Shown: one piece after another, positions 6,281 through 12,066 of the stretch | How the letters are laid out: each line of letters starts with the position of its first letter | How positions within the stretch are numbered: position 1 is the stretch's first letter | Assembly: GCA_018971765.1 (NCBI GenBank) | Contig: JAGXAA010000026.1 | Span: forward strand, 1 to 12,084 | DNA length: 12,084 nucleotides | DNA from: Patescibacteria group bacterium | Lineage (GTDB): Bacteria > Patescibacteriota > Minisyncoccia > Phycocordibacterales > GWA1-40-21 | Reading direction: 5' to 3' | Position numbers and translations under genes: made by a program | Notes under the pieces: model-generated | The model's database searches: none | What the model saw: only the letters and a program-made list of their open reading frames with translations | Told to the model about the DNA's origin: nothing

Positions 6281-7249
6281 TCAAGAAATTGAGGAAGAAG
6301 ACTCTGCTGACGATGAGCTTGATCCGCCGCCGGATGATGAAGAGTTGTCATTCAATGGCGGTCCTATGAATCTCGGAGAATTTATCTGCCTGACGATTTC
6401 TTTCAAATCTTTATGGGCGCTTGCCGCATACTGATTGGCTTGTTTTATAAAGTCATTGCCTTTGTTAAACAAATCGTTTGCCGCCGTCAGATCTGAAGCT
6501 GACACCACTCCTGAATTTCCGGCCGGACTAGTTCCGATTTGATCAAATATGGATTTGGCGCTGTCTCTTTTTTGTTTGGCCAAGCTTAGATTTTTGTCGA
6601 GATCAGCCAAGAATCCCTCAAGAATAGAAGTGTCTTTGTTTTGAGCTTTCAGATTGTCAATGTTGACCTTAACTTCAGTCGAAATCGCATCTCCTTTGGC
6701 AATCGCCCAATTTATTTTATCAACAAGGACTTCCCCAGTTATTTTTTTGGCAATTATCCTTATGGAATTCCAATGACTTTGTATCATTTTGCCGTGACTC
6801 ACAAGCTGGTCTTTGGTCGCGGCCGATGTAAGAAGACTTTTTTCTTGAGTCAGCCAATCTTTTTCGGCATTAAGCTCGGAGGCAATCATTTGCTTTTGGT
6901 CATCGGTCAATCCTCCCGTAAGTGAAACATTTTTCGCCCCAGATTGAACAAGATTAATATGAGCTGATAGCACATCTATGGCTTTATTCAGATAATTCTT
7001 GGCCTGTTCTAAGGTCGCGTTAAGACTTTCTTTGTTTCTATATTGAACATATTGATTTTTCGCTTTGATAAAATCGCTTTTGGCGCTTTTGTATTCGTTT
7101 ACGACTTTAGCGTAAGAAGACTTGGCGGAATTATAATTATCTATCGTCCTCTGATCTCTTTCTTGGAGCGTTTCGGCTGAAACCGATGATGTCAGCAAGA
7201 AAAAAGAAGCAACGAATAGAAATAAGGAAATTTTTGAAATGTTTTTCAT
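6281..7249 (-). CDS. Secreted helical (coiled-coil) protein with Ser-rich tail
   Basis: 322 residues. Residues 1-25 are a signal peptide (cleavage after SSVSA). Residues about 27-240 are almost entirely predicted amphipathic helix, rich in Ala, Lys, Asp and Gln, with repeating aromatic/Ala spacing (YNSAKSSYAKVVNEY, then SDFIKAKNQYVQYRNK), so a helical bundle or coiled coil is expected. I recall this architecture from CPR and some archaeal secreted proteins without known function. Residues about 250-290 form another helix, followed by SPRFIGPPLNDN (291-302) and a Ser/Gly-rich tail (303-322) that ends the protein without a membrane anchor. It is first gene of the surface operon, transcribed from the TTGACG-17-TATAAT promoter at 7289-7317. 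The stop is TGA, which argues against a recoded UGA in this organism. Confidence 0.85.
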   Translation of the reverse strand: MKNISKISLFLFVASFFLLTSSVSAETLQERDQRTIDNYNSAKSSYAKVVNEYKSAKSDFIKAKNQYVQYRNKESLNATLEQAKNYLNKAIDVLSAHINLVQSGAKNVSLTGGLTDDQKQMIASELNAEKDWLTQEKSLLTSAATKDQLVSHGKMIQSHWNSIRIIAKKITGEVLVDKINWAIAKGDAISTEVKVNIDNLKAQNKDTSILEGFLADLDKNLSLAKQKRDSAKSIFDQIGTSPAGNSGVVSASDLTAANDLFNKGNDFIKQANQYAASAHKDLKEIVRQINSPRFIGPPLNDNSSSSGGGSSSSSAESSSSIS

Positions 7250-7288
7250 ATTAATAAAAAAGCCATCTGATTATTTTTAATAATTTAA

Positions 7289-7317
7289 ATTATATTTCTC
7301 CCCTTCCAAATCGTCAA
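7289..7317 (-). promoter_or_regulatory. Promoter of the surface-protein operon
   Basis: The minus strand reads TTGACG (7312-7317), exactly 17 nt, TATAAT (7289-7294), a near-consensus sigma70-type promoter. The predicted start leaves a leader of about 33 nt before the ATG of the 322-aa gene. It diverges from the infC promoter. Confidence 0.75.
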
Positions 7318-7327
7318 CACTCATCGA

Positions 7328-7336
7328 TGTGGATAA
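7328..7336 (-). promoter_or_regulatory. Consensus DnaA-box 9-mer between divergent promoters
   Basis: Plus strand TGTGGATAA is the exact complement of the classical DnaA box TTATCCACA. It sits between the two -35 hexamers of the divergent promoters, 4 nt upstream of the infC -35. It is a single box with no cluster, so a role would be regulatory rather than as an origin. Chance occurrence is possible. Confidence 0.35.
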
Positions 7337-7340
7337 CACA

Positions 7341-7369
7341 TTGCTTCTAAAATGAAAATGTGCTATAAG
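7341..7369 (+). promoter_or_regulatory. Promoter of the infC-rpmI-rplT operon
   Basis: TTGCTT (7341-7346), 17 nt, TATAAG (7364-7369), with a TG at 7361-7362 giving an extended -10 (TGCTATAAG). The predicted leader is about 30 nt, short and AT-rich, with no room for a large leader structure ahead of infC. Confidence 0.7.
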
Positions 7370-7407
7370 TTTTAGCATTCGATTAGCGAAAATTTAAAAA
7401 AAATAAA

Positions 7408-7920
7408 TTGAGTAGTAGCAAAACAAGAATAAATCATCAAATACGCGCTTCGGAGCTTAGAGTGATAGGTCCGGACGGCTCGAATATCGGAGTCTTGAGC
7501 TTGAAGGAAGCTCTTGAGAAAGCGCGCGAGATGTCTTTCGACCTAATTGAAATATCGCCGAACGCTAATCCTCCTGTTGCAAAAATAATGGATTATGGTA
7601 AATTTCAATACGACGAAAGGAAAAAGGATAAGAATGCCAGAGCGAAATCAAAAGCCATAGAAACGAAGAACATTCAAGTCAAAGTGGGTACGGGCGAACA
7701 CGATCTTGGGCTCAAGGCTAAAAAAGCTTCGGAATGGCTTGCGGAAGGAAATCGCGTAAAGATTGACCTCTTCCTGACTGGAAGGTCCAAATTTATGGAC
7801 ATCAAATTTCTTAAAGAACGGCTGGAAAGAATATTGCGACTCGTCACGACAAATTACAAGATCGCGGAAGAACCTAAAAAAAGCCCCAAGGGCATGACGA
7901 CGATTATTGAAAAAGCGTAG
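7408..7920 (+). CDS. infC: Translation initiation factor IF-3
   Basis: 170 residues. IF-3 binds the 30S subunit, prevents premature 50S joining and checks initiator tRNA and start codon. The N-terminal domain opens with RINHQIRASELRVIGPDG, followed by the helical linker and the family signature IMDYGKFQYDERKK (60-73). The C-terminal domain carries the KNIQVKVGTGEHDLGLKAKKA region and the FLTGR segment; its tail is divergent. The start is TTG at 7408: an in-frame TAG lies at 7384 and no ATG or GTG exists before the conserved RINHQIR. Rare start codons on infC are well known (AUU in E. coli) and allow IF-3 to limit its own synthesis. It is first gene of the infC-rpmI-rplT operon. No Shine-Dalgarno sequence is present. 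Confidence 0.95.
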   Translation: MSSSKTRINHQIRASELRVIGPDGSNIGVLSLKEALEKAREMSFDLIEISPNANPPVAKIMDYGKFQYDERKKDKNARAKSKAIETKNIQVKVGTGEHDLGLKAKKASEWLAEGNRVKIDLFLTGRSKFMDIKFLKERLERILRLVTTNYKIAEEPKKSPKGMTTIIEKA

Positions 7921-7926
7921 ATAAGA

Positions 7927-8032
7927 AGTTTGTAGGTGTTAGGTTATGGGTTTTAGGGAAAGATTAAAGAAGTTATTTAAAGATTTTTCTTGTTCACAAC
8001 CTAAAACCTAACGCCTATAAACTAAAACCTAA
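7927..8032 (+). repeat. Heptamer-built inverted repeat between infC and rpmI
   Basis: The left arm consists of degenerate 7-nt units GTAGGTG, TTAGGTT, ATGGGTT, TTAGGGA (7932-7959). The right arm has five units of the complement: AACCTAA, AACCTAA, CGCCTAT, AAACTAA, AACCTAA (7998-8032). Positions 7927-7952 can pair with 7998-8023 as a 26-bp stem with one A·A mismatch and a few G·U pairs, leaving a 45-nt loop. It fills almost the whole spacer and ends 7 nt before the rpmI ATG. It is not a standard terminator. It could affect rpmI translation or mRNA processing. Confidence 0.8.
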
Positions 8033-8039
8033 TTAAATT

Positions 8040-8219
8040 ATGAAAACAAACAAATCATTCGCAAAAAGATTGAAAGTTACGCGAACCGGAAAAATTATCG
8101 CGAGAAAAGCCGGACAAAATCACTTCAACGCCAAGGAGCGCCGAAGCTTTCAGTTGATGAAAAAGAGGGCTGTGGCAATAACGATGAGCAATAAAGCTAA
8201 GAGCCGTTTCTTGGCTTAA
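8040..8219 (+). CDS. rpmI: 50S ribosomal protein L35
   Basis: 59 residues, a typical short, highly basic L35 that binds 23S rRNA in the large subunit. The N-terminus KTNKSFAKRLKVTRTGK is the L35 signature (KTxKxxxKRFKxTxxGK). AGQNHFNAKERR at 24-35 corresponds to the AGxxHxxxxKxxK segment. Position between infC and rplT is the conserved bacterial order. The ATG at 8040 is preceded by AATTAAATT with no Shine-Dalgarno sequence, directly after the heptamer hairpin, so accessibility of this start may depend on that structure. Confidence 0.95.
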   Translation: MKTNKSFAKRLKVTRTGKIIARKAGQNHFNAKERRSFQLMKKRAVAITMSNKAKSRFLA

Positions 8220-8229
8220 TCAAATTCGG

Positions 8230-8256
8230 CGCGAAACCTTCTAAAGGGATTTCGCG
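8230..8256 (+). promoter_or_regulatory. Hairpin between rpmI and rplT
   Basis: CGCGAAA (8230-8236) pairs with TTTCGCG (8250-8256), and inside it CCTT pairs with AAGG around a 3-nt loop, with a 2-nt bulge (GA). The result is a compact 11-bp stem-loop 11 nt after the rpmI stop. The downstream sequence has no clean U-run, so it is more likely an mRNA processing or protein-binding structure than a terminator. Binding of L20 is a possibility, not shown. Confidence 0.5.
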
Positions 8257-8291
8257 ACTGTTAAATTTTAATTATCTTAAAAAAAACAAAA

Positions 8292-8636
8292 ATGACCAGA
8301 GTAAAAAGAGGAACGACATCGGTAAAAACCAGAAAAAATATCCTTAGGATGACGAAAGGATACAGATTCGGGCGAGCAAACAAAGAGAGACAGGCAAATG
8401 AAGCGATATTCCACGCTGGCTCTTACGCTTTCGCCCACCGCAGGGACAAAAAAGGCGATTTCAGAAGATTATGGAATGCCAGAATAAACGCCGCGACTAG
8501 AAATTTCAACATTTCTTACAGCAAATTCATAGGAATGCTGAAAAATAAAAAAGTGGAGCTAGACAGAAAAATCCTATCGGAAATCGCCAATGACAATCCG
8601 GAAACATTCAAGAGGATAGTGGAGAATGCGAAGTAA
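8292..8636 (+). CDS. rplT: 50S ribosomal protein L20
   Basis: 114 residues, the normal length for L20, which binds 23S rRNA early in large-subunit assembly and in several bacteria also represses its own operon. The start MTRVKRGTTSVKTRKNIL and the segment TKGYRFGRANKERQANEAI correspond to the basic N-terminal tail. AHRRDKKGDFRRLWNARINAA (48-68) is the highly diagnostic L20 core, and FIGMLKNKKVELDRKILSEIA (79-99) is the globular C-terminal domain. The ATG follows an A-rich leader (AAAAAAAACAAAA) without Shine-Dalgarno. It is last gene of the operon, followed by an intrinsic terminator. Confidence 0.97.
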   Translation: MTRVKRGTTSVKTRKNILRMTKGYRFGRANKERQANEAIFHAGSYAFAHRRDKKGDFRRLWNARINAATRNFNISYSKFIGMLKNKKVELDRKILSEIANDNPETFKRIVENAK

Positions 8637-8663
8637 GAGGCTATGAGAAAGTATAAAGAAAAA

Positions 8664-8694
8664 CGCGGCTATTCCAAGCCGCGATTTTTATTTT
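8664..8694 (+). terminator. Intrinsic terminator of infC-rpmI-rplT
   Basis: CGCGGCT (8664-8670) pairs with AGCCGCG (8677-8683) around a 6-nt ATTCCA loop, followed by ATTTTTATTTT. This is a standard Rho-independent terminator, 27 nt after the rplT stop. It shows that pheS/pheT are not part of this transcript. Confidence 0.9.
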
Positions 8695-8717
8695 CTTATT
8701 TTCTCTAAGAGACCTAG

Positions 8718-8818
8718 AATTACGAAATGCAAAAATTTATGGTCTGGTTGAGCAAAAACACCTTGAGAAAATAAAGAGTTTTTGCGACCCGAGAACCTAA
8801 ATTTTGCATTTCGTAATT
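8718..8818. repeat. Imperfect palindromic element in convergent spacer
   Basis: AATTACGAAATGCAAAAATT plus TA (8718-8739) is the inverse complement of 8798-8818, with one base bulged. Inside, GAGCAAAAAC (8750-8759) pairs imperfectly with GTTTTTGCG (8778-8786), so the roughly 100-bp unit can fold into one long hairpin or cruciform with a small AT-rich apex. It lies between the rplT terminator and the end of the 763-aa gene. It contains no plausible gene. It resembles a REP/MITE-like repeat or the footprint of a small mobile palindrome. Confidence 0.75.
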
Positions 8819-8861
8819 AAGGATAAGAGAAGAAATTAAGTAAGTTGATTTTGAGCAGATT

Positions 8862-11153
8862 CTAAATCTCAATAATCTGTATCTCCGCCGAAGAACTGGA
8901 TGATGAGGATGAGCTTGATGAGGAAGAAGATACGGATGAACTGGACGAGGAAGACGAAGATGAACTTGAACTGCCACAACTCCCAACGCAGATAATAACT
9001 GAACTCGATGAGCTACTACCTTCGCCACAATTGCTTGTACAAGAAGACGACGAAGAAGAACCTCCAAGGTCGACATGCACCTTATAATCCGATGTTCCGC
9101 CGATTCTTGGCGTTCCGTCATCGTTTGTCTTGCAAATATTATTAACTGTCGGACCACCTTCTTTGCAGTTAAAGCTAACCCACCCGACCACATCCGAACC
9201 CCAGGCATAGCCATGGAAATCACCGGTGTTAAGATCAATCTTAACGGGGTTATCGATAAATGACGATTGACCGCGATCCGCCTTTATCCAGCCATCCCAG
9301 CCGCCAAGAGTCTGACTGTCTTGAGCGTTCGGATCGCTTGCGTCGGGTATCGCCCTGTAAGCTATCGCCCAGCCGCCGACGCCGACCAAACCGCTTATTG
9401 CGCTGGCTTTCGCCCATTGCACCGGAGCTTCCGGAGCGCTTGAAGCGGAAATTTTTCCCGCAATATCCGGTCCAAAATAAACCCAGCCGATGTTGTCAGA
9501 CCACGCGTATCCGGAGAGCTGACCGGTTAAAGTGTCATAAAAAACTCCGCCGAATTTAGGATCAAACTGTATCCAGCCGATGTTGTCGGACCAAGCATAG
9601 CCGATAACATTGGCTGAAGAAACAACGCTGGAAGATGACAACGAACTGCTTGAACTTGAGGAAGAGGATGTCGATGATGAGCTACCGGATGAAGAAGTTG
9701 AACTGGAGCTTGAAGAAATTAAAGAAGAGGAGGAGCTAGACGAAGACGAAATAATCCGATCAAAGAAGCTGAATACATTCACATTGCCCGTAAAATCCCC
9801 GAACCATCCTACCAGCTCCTGCACCATCCTCCACTGAAAATTATAATTGCCCGCTACGGAAGGAGCGGTAATCTTGAAAGTGAAAGTCTTTTGCTGTCCG
9901 GGCGCGATTGAATCTGATGGATCAAGATTTACTCGCCCTCCTACCCCCCAAATATCATTATCTTGAGGGTTCTGTGAGCCAAGCTTGTAACCAGATTTCG
10001 ATGTCCAAGGGAGAGCGCCTGTGTTTTTCATCGTGACGGACACATCGTATGTCTGTCCCGCAATCATAGTCGCTGGAACATTTTGAGAGATAAATTGAGC
10101 ATTGTTGTCAGCCAAAATCGCCCAAGACTCGTTAATTAAACGAGTGTGACTGTAAATACTTGGGTCGCTTTCGGGCAAGTTGATCGGTATGTCATTGGCT
10201 CCGGATTGAGATTGGAGCCAGCTTTGAAAAATAGAATTTTGAGGCAACCCTATGGCCGATTTCACGGTTTTGACCCAGTCAATAGTGGAATCGTAATAAT
10301 CCTTATCCGAAGTTGCAAGATCCTGTCGACCGATGAAAATGACCCCGAAAGCAATATTGTGGGATTGAGCGAATGATTGCAATGCCTGAAGATCGGCCGA
10401 CACATTCACCCCTTGAGCTGCAACAGCGGCCATGTCCACATCCAGATGGAAAAAAGGCAAAGATACGCCCTTGTTCTCCAAAGCGGTAATCCATGCTTCC
10501 AATTGCGAGACATTGAAATAAGGGTAAGGTTCTATGTCTCCCACGGAAACACTAGGATAAGCGGCCTTGACGGCATTGATGTAATTCGCCACATATGAGG
10601 CGGCTTGCCCTACGCTTATACCGCAAGACTGCTGGGCGCTCATAAAAGGCTCGTCCATAGCTATATATTTGACTGTTCCGCCATTGTCTTGAACATTTTT
10701 TACGGCTTGTTTGGCAAGATTGCTTGCTGTTGCGCCGGCGGAACAATCCCACCACTTGATTGCGCCGCCCTCTATTCCTATGCCGATACCCCAATTATTC
10801 AATTTTGAAAATGCCTGAGCGCTAATAAGATTGGGTAATGTGTTATTGCCGCATTCTGCGCCGCAACCGCCAAAACTTCCCGGCGTCAATAATTGCTGTT
10901 CGTAAAACTGAAAGATATCGGTTTTTCCCCGAGAATATGTCCACAGATTCGGCTGAGTGAACAAATTGAGCATATCCGCGCTTCCCATATCGGGAGTGAA
11001 CCATAACTCAGAAACCGGCAAGGGAGCTCTTGACACGACTCCCGGACCCACGGCTCCTTTTGCCTCGTAAGAATTATTCCACAAAACTCCGGCGATTATG
11101 ACTGCCAGAAAAGATGCGACGGTTAAAAATGAAGGTAAAGACTTTTTGGACAT
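8862..11153 (-). CDS. Multidomain secreted surface protein with GYAWS repeats
   Basis: 763 residues. Residues 1-34 are a signal peptide or anchor. Residues about 45-345 look like a glycosidase-type barrel, with conserved-looking acidic motifs YIAMDEPF (163-170, Glu168) and VGDIEPYP (204-211, Glu208). Residues about 360-455 are an NBR1-type Ig-like domain (VTMKNTGALPWT, APGQQKTFTFKITAP, FQWRMVQE). Residues 469-517 are poly-Ser. Then come GYAWSDNIGWIQFD (518), GYAWSDNIGWVYFG (548), a GWDGWIKADRG segment (619) and GYAWGSDVVGWVSF (648), repeats I associate with Parcubacteria surface proteins. The tail is poly-Ser holding CTSNCGEG and CVGSCG and ends AEIQIIEI, with no membrane anchor. It follows the 291-aa gene by 37 nt on the same strand. 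A role in binding or trimming surface or host polysaccharide is inferred; substrate unknown. Confidence 0.85.
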   Translation of the reverse strand: MSKKSLPSFLTVASFLAVIIAGVLWNNSYEAKGAVGPGVVSRAPLPVSELWFTPDMGSADMLNLFTQPNLWTYSRGKTDIFQFYEQQLLTPGSFGGCGAECGNNTLPNLISAQAFSKLNNWGIGIGIEGGAIKWWDCSAGATASNLAKQAVKNVQDNGGTVKYIAMDEPFMSAQQSCGISVGQAASYVANYINAVKAAYPSVSVGDIEPYPYFNVSQLEAWITALENKGVSLPFFHLDVDMAAVAAQGVNVSADLQALQSFAQSHNIAFGVIFIGRQDLATSDKDYYDSTIDWVKTVKSAIGLPQNSIFQSWLQSQSGANDIPINLPESDPSIYSHTRLINESWAILADNNAQFISQNVPATMIAGQTYDVSVTMKNTGALPWTSKSGYKLGSQNPQDNDIWGVGGRVNLDPSDSIAPGQQKTFTFKITAPSVAGNYNFQWRMVQELVGWFGDFTGNVNVFSFFDRIISSSSSSSSSLISSSSSSTSSSGSSSSTSSSSSSSSSLSSSSVVSSANVIGYAWSDNIGWIQFDPKFGGVFYDTLTGQLSGYAWSDNIGWVYFGPDIAGKISASSAPEAPVQWAKASAISGLVGVGGWAIAYRAIPDASDPNAQDSQTLGGWDGWIKADRGQSSFIDNPVKIDLNTGDFHGYAWGSDVVGWVSFNCKEGGPTVNNICKTNDDGTPRIGGTSDYKVHVDLGGSSSSSSCTSNCGEGSSSSSSVIICVGSCGSSSSSSSSSSSSSVSSSSSSSSSSSSSSAEIQIIEI

Positions 11154-11190
11154 TTTTCTTTATTTTTTATTTACTCTTACAAACTTGCTA

Positions 11191-12066
11191 TCACGGAATG
11201 CAGGAGCATTGCGCACTAGTAGGTTTATACTGACTCTGAGTATCAAATTCATCATATATACCATATATATGCCATTCAGTTATAGTTCCGCCTGAATATC
11301 CACGAGAAAAACAATAACGACTGCATCCGCTCTGACAATACATCACATTTTCCGATGAATCAAAAGTTTGCTCTAAATTACACCGAGGTTGAAAACTCTG
11401 TAGAGTTGCATTATCTACATTGTTGATTTGATTATTTCCATGAGCCTTTATTGTCCCGTTCACATCCAATTTCGCTTGCGGATTGCTCGTTCCGATACCA
11501 ACATTTCCACCCGGTTTTACATATATCCTATCACCCGCCACATTTTCTTCAATCAAACTTAAATCACCGGCGGTCGCCCAGCCGTTAGCCCAGCTCCAGA
11601 CGGTAGGTTGACCGTCTCCTATCGTTAAACGGGAGTCTTTGCTGCCGTCGCCTTCAATGACGAAGCTCCCTCCGCTTTTGGGAAACTTGGCGACCAATGT
11701 TCCGTCCCTTGAATTGATGAGTCTCGCGTTATAATCTTGAGATTGGCCGGTACCATAGTGAAAATCGATGTAAGGAGTGGCGCCTTTGGTCTTCCCGTCG
11801 CCCAGCTCGATTGACCCTCCTTGGTCTAAGTTAAGAAAGCTGCTTTTGCCCCAACTGAGGCCGCTATCGGCCGCAAACCAACCGCCTATTCCCAACGCTC
11901 CCGTTTTGTATTGAGTGGTTCCCCCGACATTGACTGGAGCGTCGGTGTTGTTTAGGGGAGGATTGGCCGTGGGTCCGACCCAAGAGGCGGCGTAGCTTAT
12001 GCCGGCGGCTAGGGCCAGACCGATGATGACGGCGAGAAGGGATTGTTTGAGTTTGGTCATGTTCAT
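11191..12066 (-). CDS. Secreted protein with phage-tail-fibre-like repeats
   Basis: 291 residues. Residues 1-26 are a signal peptide (cleavage after ISYA). The mature start ASWVGPTANPPLNN (27-40) and APVNVGGTTQYKTGALGIGG (43-62) are features I recall from many CPR secreted proteins. Residues 94-117 (KGATPYIDFHYG, then DYNARLIN) resemble receptor-binding tail-fibre repeats of Caudovirales. GGNVGIGTSNPQAKLDVNGTI (187-206) is the NVGIGTxxPxxKLDVxG repeat of fibre and adhesin shafts, often placed before a C-terminal chaperone or tip domain. The C-terminal 85 residues carry six Cys (229, 244, 248, 252, 287, 289), probably disulfide-bonded, and form the likely binding tip. ATG at 12064 is used here; a second ATG two codons on is equally possible. 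It is the first visible gene of the surface operon with the 763-aa protein. Confidence 0.82.
   Translation of the reverse strand: MNMTKLKQSLLAVIIGLALAAGISYAASWVGPTANPPLNNTDAPVNVGGTTQYKTGALGIGGWFAADSGLSWGKSSFLNLDQGGSIELGDGKTKGATPYIDFHYGTGQSQDYNARLINSRDGTLVAKFPKSGGSFVIEGDGSKDSRLTIGDGQPTVWSWANGWATAGDLSLIEENVAGDRIYVKPGGNVGIGTSNPQAKLDVNGTIKAHGNNQINNVDNATLQSFQPRCNLEQTFDSSENVMYCQSGCSRYCFSRGYSGGTITEWHIYGIYDEFDTQSQYKPTSAQCSCIP

Noticed and set aside
6281..6283. UGA recoded as glycine (as in SR1/Gracilibacteria)
   Set aside because: TGA ends the 322-aa and 291-aa genes at sensible places and is not found inside any conserved ORF here.
7250..7407. Replication origin suggested by the DnaA box
   Set aside because: Only one box, no cluster, and no dnaA, dnaN or rpmH nearby; a single 9-mer is insufficient.
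7932..8032. Small CRISPR array from the period-7 repeats
   Set aside because: Units are 7 nt, contiguous, without spacers, and occur in opposite orientations; this is a heptamer palindrome, not a CRISPR array.
8720..9238. Minus-strand 172-codon ORF in another frame
   Set aside because: It overlaps the end of the 763-aa gene and the palindrome; its low-complexity sequence is the frame-shifted reading of the Ser-rich tail.
9610..9837. Plus-strand Glu/Asp-rich ORF (and similar at 5603-5788)
   Set aside because: These are antisense of poly-Ser coding DNA; acidic or basic composition follows automatically from TCN/AGY codons.
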